Source: Liolophura sinensis (taxonomy: Eukaryota > Mollusca > Polyplacophora > Chitonida > Chitonidae). From it: a DNA stretch of 64,000 bases. Location: positions 36,127,608 through 36,191,607 of the forward strand of contig NC_088300.1 in assembly GCF_032854445.1 (NCBI RefSeq), written 5' to 3'. A program made the position numbers and the translations under genes. The notes under the pieces are model-generated. The model saw nothing but the letters and a program-made list of their open reading frames with translations. It made no database searches and was not told the origin of the DNA. Below, in pieces: positions 1 to 12,967 of the stretch (positions within the stretch are counted from its first letter, which is position 1; each line of letters begins with the position of its first letter).

Positions 1-87
1 ACTTTTATTTATTGAGTGAGCGACATTTTTAACTAATACCGTTATCAAGCACAATGATGCTTAAACGTTCCTCACTGACTAAATAGA

Positions 88-335
88 GGGGCCTTCGTGG
101 CTCAGTTGGTTAGCGCGCTAGCACCAATGCGGTCGCTGTGAGTTCAAGTCCAGCTCATGCTGGCTTCCTCTCCGGCCGTGGGAAGGTCTGCCAGCAACCT
201 GCGGATGGTCGTGGGTTTCCCCTGGGCTCTGCCCGGTTTCCACCCACCATAAAGCTGGCCGCTGTCGTATAAGTGAAATATTCTTGAGTACGGCGTAAAA
301 TACCAATTGAGAAAAAAAAAAAAAAAAAAAAAAAA
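88..335 (+). mobile_element. tRNA-derived SINE, full length, with target-site duplication
   Basis: The head is tRNA-like: 'gtggctcagttggttagcg' matches the pol III A box and 'gagttcaagtcc' the B box. A conserved middle part ('ggatggtcgtgggtttcccc') and the tail 'ttcttgagtacggcgtaaaa' follow, then a run of A. It is bounded by an identical 15-bp duplication, cactgactaaataga, at 73-87 and 336-350, so the insertion ends are exact and the copy is fairly young. The middle part resembles the Meta domain of mollusc SINEs; that family name is from memory and is not tested here. Confidence 0.93.
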
Positions 336-350
336 CACTGACTAAATAGA

Positions 351-2334
351 AGTTGGGTTCCATATATTTGTTATACTTCACTTTATAAAATTTATAAAGT
401 TATAAAATGTGTTAACTTTTTGTCATGATCACCAGAGTAGAAGCCTATAATAAATGAGTCGCATAACATTACAATTTAAAAGTTAAGTGAAAAAATTAAA
501 AGTAACGACCGTTTTTGTGACACATTCATTTTTCTTGTCAACACTAGATCTGAAGAACTGTTTGTACAAAAGTACAAGGTTGAAATAGGATGATTTTGTG
601 TATTTCGATCATCAACATAGTTGTCAAGTTATTGTCTGGTGCTTTTTTTTTTTCTCTTTTTACTCCTCTTTTATCGCTCTGAGGCATGACAGTTGAAATC
701 AATTCATCACACTCTTCATGATACATGCATCTGTTGGCCTCATAGATTTCCAGTTTCAACTGGTAATTGGTCCAGTCACAAACTGTTTAATTAGTGATTA
801 ATACCTGTCTGCCCTAAGGCAGGTTCCATTTCTGTAATTGTCAGGTGTACTTCAGAAATCTGTCGCCAGTTTGATTATCTCATTCTTTCAATAATGAACA
901 CCCGAATGGTGACTCATAATGTTTGCCACCGTCACAACTTTTGTCTGGTATTGAATATTACCACATGATTTATTGAGCCATATCGTCTGGTGTGCACATG
1001 ATCTCTTCATAAATATTATGTTACATCCCTTACCTGCCCCTGAATTAGTTTCTGCCACAGCTGTAGTTTTGAATGCCAGGTATGAATGTTTTACACCTGT
1101 AGCATTGAGATTATTGGTGCAGTCAGTCAGCGTATAGTGCAACAGTCTCATCTAGTAATCATGTCCAGACATTATTCGGTTTAGTATGCAAGGTAGAAAG
1201 TATATTTAAAAACAATCTGTCCTGCATGGGGATCGCACAGTTGATCGATGTTCATGTCAGTTGGTTGAAACACGGAAAAACTAATTTTTGTGTGAGGACA
1301 TGCTGTACATTACATTGACTGAAGTTTTTACGTGGTGTAAGCTGTTTAAATGAACATTTAATATGAGTGGGTTTGTAAATGTTAAGATGAAATATTCCAG
1401 ATTTTATGAAAATAAAGGAAGTAATAAAGGAATAAAAGGAAGACGTGAAAAGTAGCAAAACTTGAGGCTTTATGAAAGACTACAGCATAAAGAGTAAAAC
1501 CCAATCAGTGATGACAAGTGGGACAGTTTGCAGATGGTTGCACATATTACCGTTCTCCTGTCAGCTTGCGTTAGTTAGGGTTTTATTTCAACTACAGTTT
1601 ACGCTGTTGTCATGAACATGCTCAGAATGTGCCCCTAGAGCTGTGGCTTAAGCTGAATTGGGCACAAAATGCAGTGATGATAGTTGCAAAGTATTGTTTA
1701 TTATTATTAATTTATTAATACTGGTGTAGAATTACTCAAAATACTCTGATGTCGTCACATTTATTCTACTCTCCACATACTCTTTTGACAGTGTACTTTG
1801 TGCTAATTGATCCACTTTATAGCCAACTGCTGTGATCCTTGACCAGTGGTATCATAGGTTCAAATCCAGCTATTGCAAGTATGTCTGAGGCTTTCATAAA
1901 TAGTTTCTTTGTGAAACACATGCACATTGACTAGGCTTAATATGTTTGTGCTGACATGTCTGAGATTTGTTTGGTAAGCTGAGTGTCAAATCATTTGGTA
2001 AAGTGGACTGGGTGTCTGCCTTTTAAGTGGTAGATTTGGAGTTTAGCCACAAGAGTCATAACTAAGACTTTTAACATTGGTAATCTCGGCACCATCTTCC
2101 TTGGAACTTAGCATAAGACCTAGGAATAATCCAAGTCCTGGTTGGTCTGAATGGCTTGGTGTCCGTATAATGTAAGTGTGTGAAGCCTTGTGTCTAGTGC
2201 CTGGTGTTTTGTGTCTTGTGCCTGGTTCCATGTGCCTGGTGTCTGGTGCTTTGTGCCTTGCATCTGGTGTCTTGTGCCTGGTGTCTTGTGTATGGTGTCA
2301 TTTCTCATTAATTTTTGGCTTATGATCTTTACAG
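351..2334 (+). other. Presumed intron upstream of the 2335 exon
   Basis: AT-rich sequence with no coding exon I can support on either strand. It ends in a splice acceptor, 'cttatgatctttacag', just before 2335. A degenerate minisatellite built on 'gtgcctggtgtcttgt' fills about 2185-2300, close to the acceptor. A weak tRNA-like stretch near 1850-1875 ('ggttcaaatccagct') may be an old SINE head. Confidence 0.5.
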
Positions 2335-2658
2335 GTTAATATAGGAGCAAAGGAAATAGAACTGTGCTGTTGTTCAAAGAACAAATGCTATGTGCCTGAC
2401 TGGTTGAACGATGAGAAAGCTTCAGTAAACACTGAGAGTCCTCCGGTGACAAGGACAAGTCCAGGTTTGAGCTGGATGTTTATCGGAGGGATGATTCTCA
2501 CCGCTCTCATCAGTGCTGCCATCATCAGCATTATATGGATGGGAATTCGTCACTGTCGCCGCGGAGCCCGTGACAACATTATGACCCTGACTTACACAAG
2601 ACTGACAGTGAGTGTGCCCGAGCCAGGGAAAGAAGATGTGCAGATGCTGCTGGAGTAG
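2335..2658 (+). CDS. Last exon of a type I membrane protein with a type II TGF-beta-receptor-like cysteine end, no kinase
   Basis: The exon follows an acceptor at 2333-2334 and is open for 107 codons to TAG at 2656-2658. Exon residues 11-18 read CCCSKNKC, the CCC-x4-C pattern that ends the three-finger ectodomain of activin and BMP type II receptors. A Ser/Thr/Pro-rich stalk (about 21-45), one membrane span (about 46-71) and a basic stop-transfer patch (RHCRRGARD) follow. Only about 36 cytoplasmic residues remain, so there is no kinase domain. It could be a decoy or co-receptor, or another Ly6/three-finger membrane protein. The ectodomain exons lie left of the window or in sequence I could not recognise. 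The exon is convincing; the family is inferred from one short motif. Confidence 0.55.
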   Translation, partial: VNIGAKEIELCCCSKNKCYVPDWLNDEKASVNTESPPVTRTSPGLSWMFIGGMILTALISAAIISIIWMGIRHCRRGARDNIMTLTYTRLTVSVPEPGKEDVQMLLE

Positions 2659-2698
2659 TGAGTCAGGGAATGAGTGTGCTGGGCAACAGTGTGGATGT

Positions 2699-3100
2699 CA
2701 CTCAGTATAGTGTGAGTGTGCAGGATTGGGGAACTGTGCAAAACTTCATGAGTGGGCAGGATTTAGCAAGTGTGCATAAGGTTTGATATTCAGTGGGCTG
2801 TATTGGGCAAGCATGCAAAACTTCATTCAGTGGGCAGGTTTGAGTAAGTGCAGAATTTTGAAAAGAGTTCATGGTTGAGGAAATGTGCAAAGCTTTATTT
2901 AGTGCAGGATTGAGGAAGTGTGCAAAGCATTCTTTGTGCAAGGTTCAGGAAGTGTGCAAAACTATTGATATTCAGTTTGCAGGACTGCGCAAATATTCAA
3001 AGCTGTGTTCAGTGTGCAGGATTGAGTAGGTGCAGAACTTGAGTGAGTGTGCAAGGTTGAAGAATTGTGCAAAATTTTGTGAAAGATTTAGCAGGTGTTA
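2699..3100 (+). repeat. Degenerate tandem repeat just after the stop codon
   Basis: About eight diverged copies of a unit of roughly 45-55 bp built around 'gtgtgcaggattgagg' and 'aagtgtgcaaaac'. Copies differ by many substitutions and indels, so the array is old. It starts about 40 bp after the stop of the membrane-protein exon and therefore probably lies in the 3' UTR. Confidence 0.7.
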
Positions 3101-5265
3101 GTTTTAGTGAGGCAGGTACCTGTATGTTGCGTTGATGTGGATTGAACTTATTTTGCATCCTTGTGTGTTGACTCCTCTGAGTTTATACTGGATTGAGTCT
3201 GCCGGGATGTGTGATTGGTGGATCACGATCTGGACGAGATTAGTGCGTTTTGTTGAGTTGGTGGATCGAGGTTCACTTTGATCAGGGTTGAGGTTACTCA
3301 GATGAGTGTTTGTCTAGCTAACACAGTGACCTGGACTGAGTTGTCTGTTGAATGTGCTGGGCAGATTAAGCTACATTGCACTGAAATAAATGAGCTGCTG
3401 TGAGTCGTATAGCCTATAAAAATATATGTAACAAATTGAGCTGTAGTTGTGTAACATGCCTTTATAGGGTCTTTGATAGACTTTTATGTGAACATTGATG
3501 ACTTATCTGCGGGAAACGTGATAACTCACACTGCGGCTGTAGAGAACTCCAGTGCTGATGAACTTTTATTTGACGTGTAAGAGATGGATTGAGATAAATG
3601 ATTGACGGGTTGAGATGATGGATTGTGTGGATTTTGCACGTCCGGTATATCTGGAGCAGAATGGGGTACATATGTATGTGTGAGTTTGACAGCACTATTA
3701 TAGGTCGCATGCACTAAGCTTTTGCATTCAGTATCCAGGAAGCACAGAACTTCCCTGGAGCTATCACCTGTCACAGACTAAAGGTAATCCTAAAACACAT
3801 GTCAGCTGTATTTGACATAAACATTACCTAACATGTATGTGTAGTCAGTATTTGCTGATCTGTTTGGGGTACTTTACACATGGATTGCATGCTCCACTGT
3901 TCATGCCTGTGGGGGGGATTCTGCACCTTGGGGCTAGTTAGGATTGGTGCAATATCACTTTTTCTACATGTATACCTTCCTAGGTATACTAGGTATACTT
4001 TCTTTGTACTCTTCACTATCAGTACATGTTATTGTGTATATACATGTAGGTAAATATATACATATATACATATAGCAACTGCATTTGCTGTGTTGCCCTG
4101 AACTATGTATCACCATATTGCCTGAGTGTACATGCAGCGTCAACTCAATCCACTATGTCAAGTAAGATGCCAAATGTCTTTAAATGTAACTATTACGCAC
4201 TGGTGATGAAATGTATGGGTCTTGATAATTATGACCAGAAAGTAACAAAGCATTTCTCTTCTCTTGTCTTATTGAATCATAGAAATTAGAATTTGGCAGT
4301 GCACACATATTTAAACATAACTAGTCTCTTTTTGAAAAGAATTTCCAAGTTTTTTTATTAGCCTACGTCTACATTTATGGTCACAGTATTCTGGTCAGAA
4401 ATTGCTTTTTTCTTTGTTTGTTTTTTAATGATTGCTTCTAACTGTATCCATTATGTTCTATATACTTGCATACATGATGAAAAGGTTTTTTTTTTTTTTT
4501 TTTGAGACTCAAGATTTAAAATAATGATAAACCAATAGGGGACATGTATGTGTGCATCTTAATATTGTCATATGTACTGGAATACCACTTTATTTTCTGT
4601 CCCTTGTATGTACATATCATGACCACATAATTATGCCATTTAACACTTTTGTAGTTTTGTCAGTTAAATAACACCCTGTGTTGTCTCCCCTGCCTTGAGC
4701 AGCCTATATCATTTTCATTTTAATGAAAATAAGACCGTCTCAGTTTATTTAAGAACCCAACACTTGCACACCTGTCTCTAAATTATGTTATACTCAAGTT
4801 CACAATGTCTTTCTGATGTGCAATAGTAAATTCCTCTGTATTTGAATTTTTCGATTCTCAATTCCTGTTATATAGATACCGGTATAAAGCCTAGTGTGGT
4901 TTGCATGTATAACAGTTCCATAAAATTGTGTTATGTTAACACTGAAGATACCTGGAAATATCCCCTGAGTACATAATGGGAGACACAAGGATGAGGTACA
5001 CAAAAGGTCCTTATCACTGTAGAATGCATTGTTTTCTTCTGTGACGCTGCACTGTGCGTACTTCAAATGTACCTCATGGGCACACACACCGATAACTGTG
5101 ACCTAATAAAGGAAACAACAAGAGTTCATAGCTTTTGACCGTCCTGTAGCAAGCTGGAAGGAGTTTTATGAGTTCCCCATTGTTACAGTGTGCTGATATT
5201 CATGGTGTCATATATATTGTTTTTTTTTTTTTTCTTTTTTAACGTATACAGCCAGGCCCAGTTTA

Positions 5266-5317
5266 ACAAAGCGTTGTACGACATTTTTTTTCATAAATTT
5301 GTCGTACGATGTTTTGT
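5266..5317. repeat. Short foldback (MITE-like) hairpin
   Basis: Two 18-bp arms face each other, acaaagcgttgtacgaca at 5266-5283 and tgtcgtacgatgttttgt at 5300-5317. The second is the reverse complement of the first with three mismatches, and the spacer is 16 bp. The size and layout fit a remnant of a tiny foldback or MITE element. No flanking duplication is evident. Confidence 0.55.
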
Positions 5318-8278
5318 AAGTCACTGTCACCATACCATTGTCCCCTGTGTATGATTATCATACATTTATGGCATTTTTGCGAAGCTGAACCCAGCTCTCT
5401 TCAATACTTCAAAATTTGTTTTGAACTTCTTATAAAGGGAGTGAATATACTAGTGTTGAAGACTGAACGTGTTCTTGGAAAAGTTCATGTCTTAGGATGA
5501 ATATATTTACCCAAAAGCTTGGAGGTGTGTTTCTGAGATAGATTAGCAAACTAGTGCACTGGCGTAGACAAGAAAAAGTATGATCCCTTGCTGTAATGGA
5601 GCTGTTTGAATCAGAGGGGACACTATTCACAGAAAAATTGTTTTTCCTTAAGATTTGAAAATGTTTTATTTTATTCCATCCAGTTCACTTGTTAGATGTG
5701 GCATGTAGTATTTTTTGTACATATATACCTATACATATATATATATTATTTTACTTGCAGCCTGGACCATATGTATTAGTATTTTTTTCTATATGACAAT
5801 ACACAAAATGTTTGTTGCTTTTTTTTGTGGGGGGGAGGGATGTACATTAACAATGGTATTATGTATTCAGGTACCTTTGCCTCCTTTTTGTTATTTAGTA
5901 TCTTGTTAATTTTCCAGTTAAACTCCTCATGTTATGTAAATATTGAATGGATTCAGCATTTAGGTTTTCAGTTTCCTTTTTATACCCGTATATACCTCTC
6001 CTATACACACATGAAATCAAATTTATTTGCCACTTAAATCTCTTTCAAGATAAAGTATTATAGTTTTAGTATTTTCATCCTCCTTTTTTATTGTGCGTAT
6101 TTAAAATGCAGTTTGGCGCTAGTTTTATTGTCATGACTATTTATGTTTTATCAGTGAATAGTGCCAGTCCATTAGCAAGACATACGCCGACATCTTGGGA
6201 AGGGAGAGAAACAAAGCCAGTCTTGTTTCAATAACTTGGCAGTTATATTTGCTTACATTTGCAAAGTATATGTTGTTTAAATGTGCGTACAGACCTTTTA
6301 GTTTATATATTAGCCCCAGTAACTACATCTACTAATCTACTTCTGGATTTTTTTTCTAGTTTCAAGACATACAAGTTCAGAGTTATTGTACCTTTTCTTG
6401 TCTCATTAGCAAATTTTATTGCTAGGTTCATGACTTTTGTCTGTTGGCAAAAAAGTTCTTCATGGTTCTGTCTTAAATTTAAAGAAGCTTATGTTGCCTG
6501 TAAAAACTGTCCAAACTGTGAAAGTGTCAACGAGTGAGATATTGTGCTATTTGTTTTCCTTTTTTCAACTTTCTTAGAAAATGTTAATTCTTATTATTTT
6601 CTTCAATTTATGATTGTATTAAATATGTACAGTGTATTTAAATGTAATCCTTTGATATGACCTTCTTATGTTTCTTTTAAACATCATATGCTAGAAATTT
6701 CACCCATTTGTTGTAATTCATGTTGCTTTTACATAGTATGTGGTGAATCTATTTATTTGAATGCATTTGTCCATCTTTTTACCTTTGTTTGGTCTGGAGT
6801 ATTTCAGTTGTCTCTGTAGAAATTTGCATATGCTCAAAATACACTAGTTGTAACCTCGTCAGATTTTTGGAAACATTGAAATATGACCTGATGAATGACT
6901 TACAATGTATTGCCAAATGTGGTATTTGATTTACTCAGTTGGTACAGTCTCCGTATCACAAATTTTTGCTCACATTGAAAGAAGCATAATATTACATATA
7001 CTTTAATCATTATTATGTTTCAGGGCTAATATGCTTGTCTACCCACATGAAGCATTTTTGTCATTTTTACCCTCTTTCTCATAATTATTAGGTTCAGTCT
7101 TCTGGCTCTAAATTAAGGGTCATAATTTGTTTTTATTTTTTTTTATTGCTGACTTCAGACTAGTGCGACGGAAGTTATTGAGGAAGTTATTATAAATCGT
7201 AATGATGTACATCATGAGTGATTCCTTGAGTGATTCCTTGTGACAACTAAGTGACTCTGATTGAAGGTTCGGGGGTGGGTGGGGGGCTGTGAAGCTAAGG
7301 AATGTCAACAATGGTTTTAGTCTGTGAAGATGTATACAGGGCAAAAGTCTCTTGACAGGAAAATTCGTCATCTAACACGTCATCTGAGACAATCACAGAT
7401 GTTCAATATTTGTCATTCTTTGACTATGATTGGTTGCCATTTTGGGCCAATACCAAGATCCAATGCCTTCATTAATATTCATTGTGTTGACGTGCTCATT
7501 CATCATGTGTTTTAGTCTTGCATATCCGTGTTAATAAGTCCAAGTTTTTACCTTGTTAGACGTCGTTACCATTATCATGCTGGTACATGTACATTAGATA
7601 TTGGAGATTTTGTCTGCTTTAACATGATAGAAGTTTTATTCACCTCATTATTGAGTAATGTTTATTTGAATTCTGTGTAACTCTTGTGTTTCTGTATGAT
7701 TGGGTTTGATAGAGTTATGTTTGGCATCTGCAAAATAATCTGTTTAAGTTAACATTCTACGCATTTGAATGTTTCATAAATGTTGACTTAATAATTTGAA
7801 GGAAATAGGATAGGTAAAGGCATGCTTAAAGAAAATGAGTCAAAGTTTGCAAACTGCTTTTGTAGGAAACACTGCATACTCTTTTACATTGTGTAATGCT
7901 TTACATGTAAGTTTTTCATCTGTGTCAATTGAAAGTTGCTTTTCAAATTAGAAATCATTTTGATAGTAAAACATTTAAACTTACTGGTTAAACATGCTTT
8001 TGAAATTCATAAAATATATTTTGTTTTCTATTAACAAGCTGTTATTGTTGTGCAGTGTTATTTGTTATGTTGCATGAATACAAGAAAAGGAATTTTGGAG
8101 GTTAAAACCAGCATGTTTTATGAAAATATCAAGGAATTGCAATTTTCTTTATAACCTGGTAATGTCTTTGGTCTAAATAAATATGGGAGGAGAAGAAGAC
8201 ATATTTTGTGTACTGTTAAGTATCCTTGTGGCTAAAGATATTATCATTTGCATTTAGCCATGTGAATTGTTATGTAGC

Positions 8279-8337
8279 CACTGTGTTCATGATAATTGTG
8301 TTCATGATAATTGTGTTCATGATAATTGTGTTCATTA
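8279..8337 (+). repeat. 15-bp tandem repeat
   Basis: Four near-identical copies of a 15-bp unit (tgtgttcatgataat); the last ends in a diverged 'ttcattatgg'. It lies in otherwise unremarkable AT-rich sequence. Confidence 0.85.
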
Positions 8338-10544
8338 TGGTATTTTCTGAATGTTCAGTACCGTTGCCCCATAAATGCACGGGTCTGTATGCGATTCTAC
8401 TTTTGTGCTTTTATTGAATGATATTCCCACAATATAATACACATACATATTGTTTACATGTGATATAATTTGTTAATTAAGTATTGTGATTTTAAAGTAC
8501 ATGTGTCATCTCATTAATAATATAATTAATCATTGTATAATAATATAATTATTGTACTTGGAAAGATCTGCTTGGTTCATGTCGTTTGAAGTGCATTAAG
8601 GCCCTCAGTTTACATCATACTTTATGTACATATGTGAATATTTTTGGAAGTTCGTTTGTTGTCTAGATGGCACATATTTTTGTGACCTTCAGGTATGTAC
8701 TGTCCATTTTGTTCTGTAGTACTACAAGCAGCTATTGGGTGATTGCGCGTTATCACTTTTTGATGTATTTTAGAATGTATAAGTTCATCATACTTAGTTT
8801 ATTAAAAAATTCTAGATATTCACTCTAAGATCATATTATTACACTACAAAGTCAGACTTTTAGCTTCTAGAATTCATTAAAAAAGTTTTGCACCAAGTTT
8901 TAAATTTGACCTTTTATAAAAAAGCTTTATGGAATTACCAATATTGTATTGCAGATAAGAAAAAAAATTATGAAAGTTGTTTCTTGAATTAAAATGACTT
9001 CAATAAAACAAAACAGTCTGTTTTTATTGGTTCAGTCTGATTATTGTTAAGGACATATTTGTAATGATTTTATAATGTTACTTTGCTACAGCTAAGTCTT
9101 TGTGTCTGATGCCACATTTGTGTTACCATACTTGTGTTGCACATGTTAGGTTGTGCAGATAGAGAGTGCAGATGATGAAAAGTAGGCCTCTGTGCCTCTT
9201 CAAAGTACTAACGATGATCAGTGAACCTTGATCTGGAAAATCATATGTTGTGATACCCTTGTTATGGACTAATTTCACAAATTCATATATAACTGTATTA
9301 AAATTTAAAATGCTGAATCAGGTCAAAATTTGTTTGGAATTGTAACTACAATGGTTCAGTAGTTGATCTTGTTTATGTACGTGAGTAAATATGTAAAAGA
9401 TCACGTGTTAAATTTGGACAAATTTGTGGAATATACTCTTGTGCACTGTATTTTGAGTCATGCTGTGTTTTTCACCGGCTGTGCTTTGACCCATACTTAT
9501 GTATAAGTAATTAATTTCTCCACAGGAATCATGCAGTGGTTGTCCACAGTTACTGGTTATGACATTGACATACTTCTGTTGTTTGAATGTTAGTGTATTT
9601 GTGTATGCTGGCTTCTTCATTAATGGGAGTTGCTATAGGGATGTCTGTTTTGCTTGATTGATGATGGGTATATATCACACCACTCTTATCTGTTAATAGC
9701 ACTGATAGTACACACGTACTTATGTGTGATCAAGGTTCACTGATAACCCAGTAGCAATGAGTTAATAGCTTCACATCACAAAAAGCTGTTCAGAAACAAA
9801 ATTAATCGCTATAGTTGTGCTATCACTCCATTGGCAAGACATAAATTTTCTATATCAGCACATTTTGTTCAAACCATTGAAAATTATAGTTGTGCATTGC
9901 TTAATCATTGATTTTTACATAACGGCTTTGATAAGTGTGTGTTTATAATAGTCTTGAATGGAAGTTTTTGGCAGTATAGTGATATTTGTATTATGTAGAT
10001 ATTGTACCAGTGATACGCTAACATTGTCATAGGTTACTTATTACATATCTCACTGTTAGCTTTAACATTTACGTCCATTACTGATTGTTGCCATCTTTTT
10101 TTGTATAAACTGCGGTTTAAATATACATGCATTCATTGGAAGACTCAACTTTGTTCATGCATGCTTTTTCTTTGTGTTTTATTACAACATTTATGGATAT
10201 CAGTGACTTCTTTGTTTGGACTGGCGTGTTACAGAAATCTCTCATTTGTGAAGGCGTTTTTTAATGATGTTTACTACTTTCAAACTCAAGAAATTTTCAC
10301 TTTTACTATGGTGATCAGTTTAAAGTGTGGAGGGAGCTGACCTGTGGCAAGTTACTGACAAACTTTGTTCCCATAAGCACCCAGTGTCCTGAATGTTAGT
10401 GGAACAAACAACAAGAGGGGGAAATGCCCAGTTAGGCTTTTAGTTCTGCTTTCAGTTTCAGTTCCAGTTTTTCCCCTATAATCCTGACAGTTGCTAAGTG
10501 ATGTATTCATTTTTTTTATTTATGAATTTATTTTGTCCTTTTTT

Positions 10545-10797
10545 TTTCATTATTTGATTGGTGTTGTACACTGTACTCAAGAATGTTTAACTTATATGAT
10601 GATGATCAGCATTAGGGAGGAAGCTGGGCAGATTCCAGGGTAAACCCATGACCATCCGCAAGTTGCTAACAGACCTTCCGATGTATGAGCGCATAGGAAG
10701 CCAGCTTGACCTGGAACTGAACTCGTAGCGACAGCATTGATGAGAGGCTGCGGAGTCATCATGCAGCGCTAGCATGTGAACCACTCAGCTGCCGAGA
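10545..10797 (-). mobile_element. Diverged SINE, near full length
   Basis: Read on the minus strand it has the tRNA-like head (near 10797), the middle part 'ggatggtcatgggttt', and the tail 'ttcttgagtacagtgtac'. Many substitutions and the lack of a clear target-site duplication mark it as older than the copies at 88, 26469 and 55797. Confidence 0.82.
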
Positions 10798-11428
10798 GAG
10801 TAACATTGTGGAACAATCGGAGTTTTAACTGCAGCTTGAGACAAGAACAGTTATCTGATGAAAGCCTGTGCTTTTCTCCATCCTCAGCATGCAAGTTTCT
10901 TCCATCATTAACCCTTCCTCATGTGAGCTGAATATTCTTGAGTACGGCATTTAACACGTTATGAGTATAGGGTTAGGTAAGCGGTCTCCTACCTGACGCT
11001 TTACACAAGACTTAGCATCATCATTTCAACAAGATAACACCTGAGTCATACACCTATGTTACTCAATCGGCGTGTACATCACAGCTACCTCCTCCAGCAC
11101 TGAATAACAAAATGTAACTGAAATTAATGTGTACAAGGCGTCACAACAGGCATTCGTTTACCCATTGTCAACAGTTTTAAATGATGTCAGCAGGACGCAA
11201 GAGTGTACCAATTAAGTGTACCCTGTCCGTTTATGACTTGCCGATAATCAAACAATAGCGCTAGATGGGGAAACACCTGAAAGGGTAATTAGTTGCACAT
11301 TATTAGCCTCTAAAACATATATATTTATGACTATGGTTATCTCAGTAGCGCACGTTGATTGCAACTGTTCATAAAAGCATCATACTGGTGCATAAATGCA
11401 TAAAAACATAATGCTTAAATATGGCCCA
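10798..11428. other. Gene-free spacer with a SINE tail scrap
   Basis: No coding potential. A 35-bp SINE 3'-end scrap on the plus strand ('atattcttgagtacggcatt') lies near 10930-10958. Nothing else is recognisable. Confidence 0.5.
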
Positions 11429-11592
11429 ATCTCCGGCCGTACCCGGGAAGATCTGCCAGCAACCTCAGGATGGTTGTGGGTTTCCGCTGGGCTGTGCCTG
11501 GTTTCCTCCCACCACAACGCTAGCGCTGTTGGATAAGTGAAATATTCTTGTGTACGGCGTAAAACACCAATCAAATAAGTAAATAAATTAAA
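11429..11592 (+). mobile_element. 5'-truncated SINE
   Basis: The copy starts inside the SINE body at 'ctccggccgtacccggga' and runs through the middle part and the 'ttcttgtgtacggcgtaaaa' tail to an AAAT-rich end. The tRNA head is absent, as expected for incomplete target-primed reverse transcription. It lies 56 bp before the 1.3-kb array. Confidence 0.88.
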
Positions 11593-11648
11593 TATGGCCC
11601 CTAGCCCTGGGCTGAGTGGAATGATAGAGCCATGGTGGAATTAAATAC

Positions 11649-12967
11649 AACTAGAATGGATCTGCGAATAGCAGATCCTAGGCCGGGATCCCGGATCTGA
11701 TCGATGACGTTTTCCCCTTCATGTTCTGTGATCGAAGGACACATGTTCCATATACACGGCTTTCAAAGTTTCCATGCGACTTAACACCGTTTGTCACTGA
11801 GGCAGTCGGCCGGTCATATGCATTCCCTCGAATAGATCAGCGACCTTGATGATTCTACGCTATGCCCAGTGAAAAACGGTCGTCCCTTGGCAGACTTAGC
11901 CCACTATTTGTAAGAAATTAGGCAAAAACACGACCAGTGTAACAGCAAGTTTGTACATTCACATCTCAATCCACGACCTGCCATGCACAGACTCACAGCT
12001 CCACTCATAGCTCGGCCACCGTTAGAAAGTCAGCAGTTATACCAGGGCACATGTCCATGTCTGTCAATCACCCTGGTCTGTTTAACGTATAGTAAAGAGG
12101 ACGAGGTCTGCGCAAAACAAAGCTAACTTTTACAGGTCCACGTCGTTTGCTGTTGAAGTTAGATCTCTACGCCATCTAATAGAGTACTGGAGATAGATGG
12201 GAACTGGAATCAGTCATCCCACAACCGTTTCGGGAGATCACGGACAGTGTGGCCGAAACATCAGGTCAAATACTACAAACCCAGTCCAGTCCCCATCTAA
12301 CTCCATGTTAAAGCAATAGGATTCCCGTCTTTTTCTAAACAAAAAACCGTGTTGTCATATAAACGCTTCTAGCGAAAAAACTATTGATCGGAGCTCAAAT
12401 CTGTTGACGAATGCTCGAAAGAGCATGTCTTGGGCTACAATTTGGTGCAGGTTGCACATTTCTAGCTGTCATAGTTCTCGAGTTACAGGTCATTGAATTT
12501 ACGTCACTTTTTTAAGTTTTTTGCTCATATCTCAAAAAGTTACACAGATATGCCAAAAACTCAAGCAGATTCACAATCAGCAGCTCAAGATACATCAGAA
12601 TACGTTTAGAACAATTGAACTTTGAGAACTTTTTGTGACGTCACAAATTCGACCAATGGCGAGCTTCCAGAATTTTGACCGGAAGTGAACCATTTTCGCA
12701 AACTTTAAAGAACTCGTGACTTACTAGCTGCATGTCAAGTTTGAAACCGATCAGTTCATTGGTTCTGGAGAAGAAGATTTTTAAAGATTTTACACAAAAT
12801 CCAATATGGCGGCCGAACCACGTGACATAGCAAAAAAGTGGAGAATTTGTCCCGAGATATTCACCGCCACATTATGTGTGCAAAATTTCAGACCTGTATG
12901 TTGAACGGTAAAAAAGTTTCCATGCGAACAAAGTCGGTGAAAAAAAAAAAATAATAATAATAATAAT
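11649..12967. repeat. 1.3-kb array unit 1
   Basis: This is the most divergent unit. Its 5' edge follows 'ggaattaaatac' with no (AAT)n, so this is the true left end of the array. Near its 3' end it reads 'agtggagaatttgtcccg' where units 2-4 have an A-rich stretch followed by 'atataccccta' or 'atatacccctgg'. It shares 'tgtcaatcaccctgg' with unit 3. Confidence 0.93.

Larger units (their letters stand above)
2659..10544 (+). other. AT-rich presumed 3' UTR and intergenic sequence
   Basis: No ORF here looks like a real gene on either strand; the longest are under 100 codons and AT-driven. The first AATAAA after the stop is near 3383, and others occur near 8175 and 9002, so the 3' UTR could be short or several kilobases long. 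The segment includes homopolymer T runs (near 4486 and 5220), the repeat at 2699-3100, a hairpin at 5266-5317 and a 15-bp repeat at 8279-8337, which are listed separately. Confidence 0.5.

Noticed and set aside
88-170. Functional tRNA gene
   Set aside because: The tRNA-like head is part of a SINE with a body, A tail and target duplications; the same head recurs in other copies.
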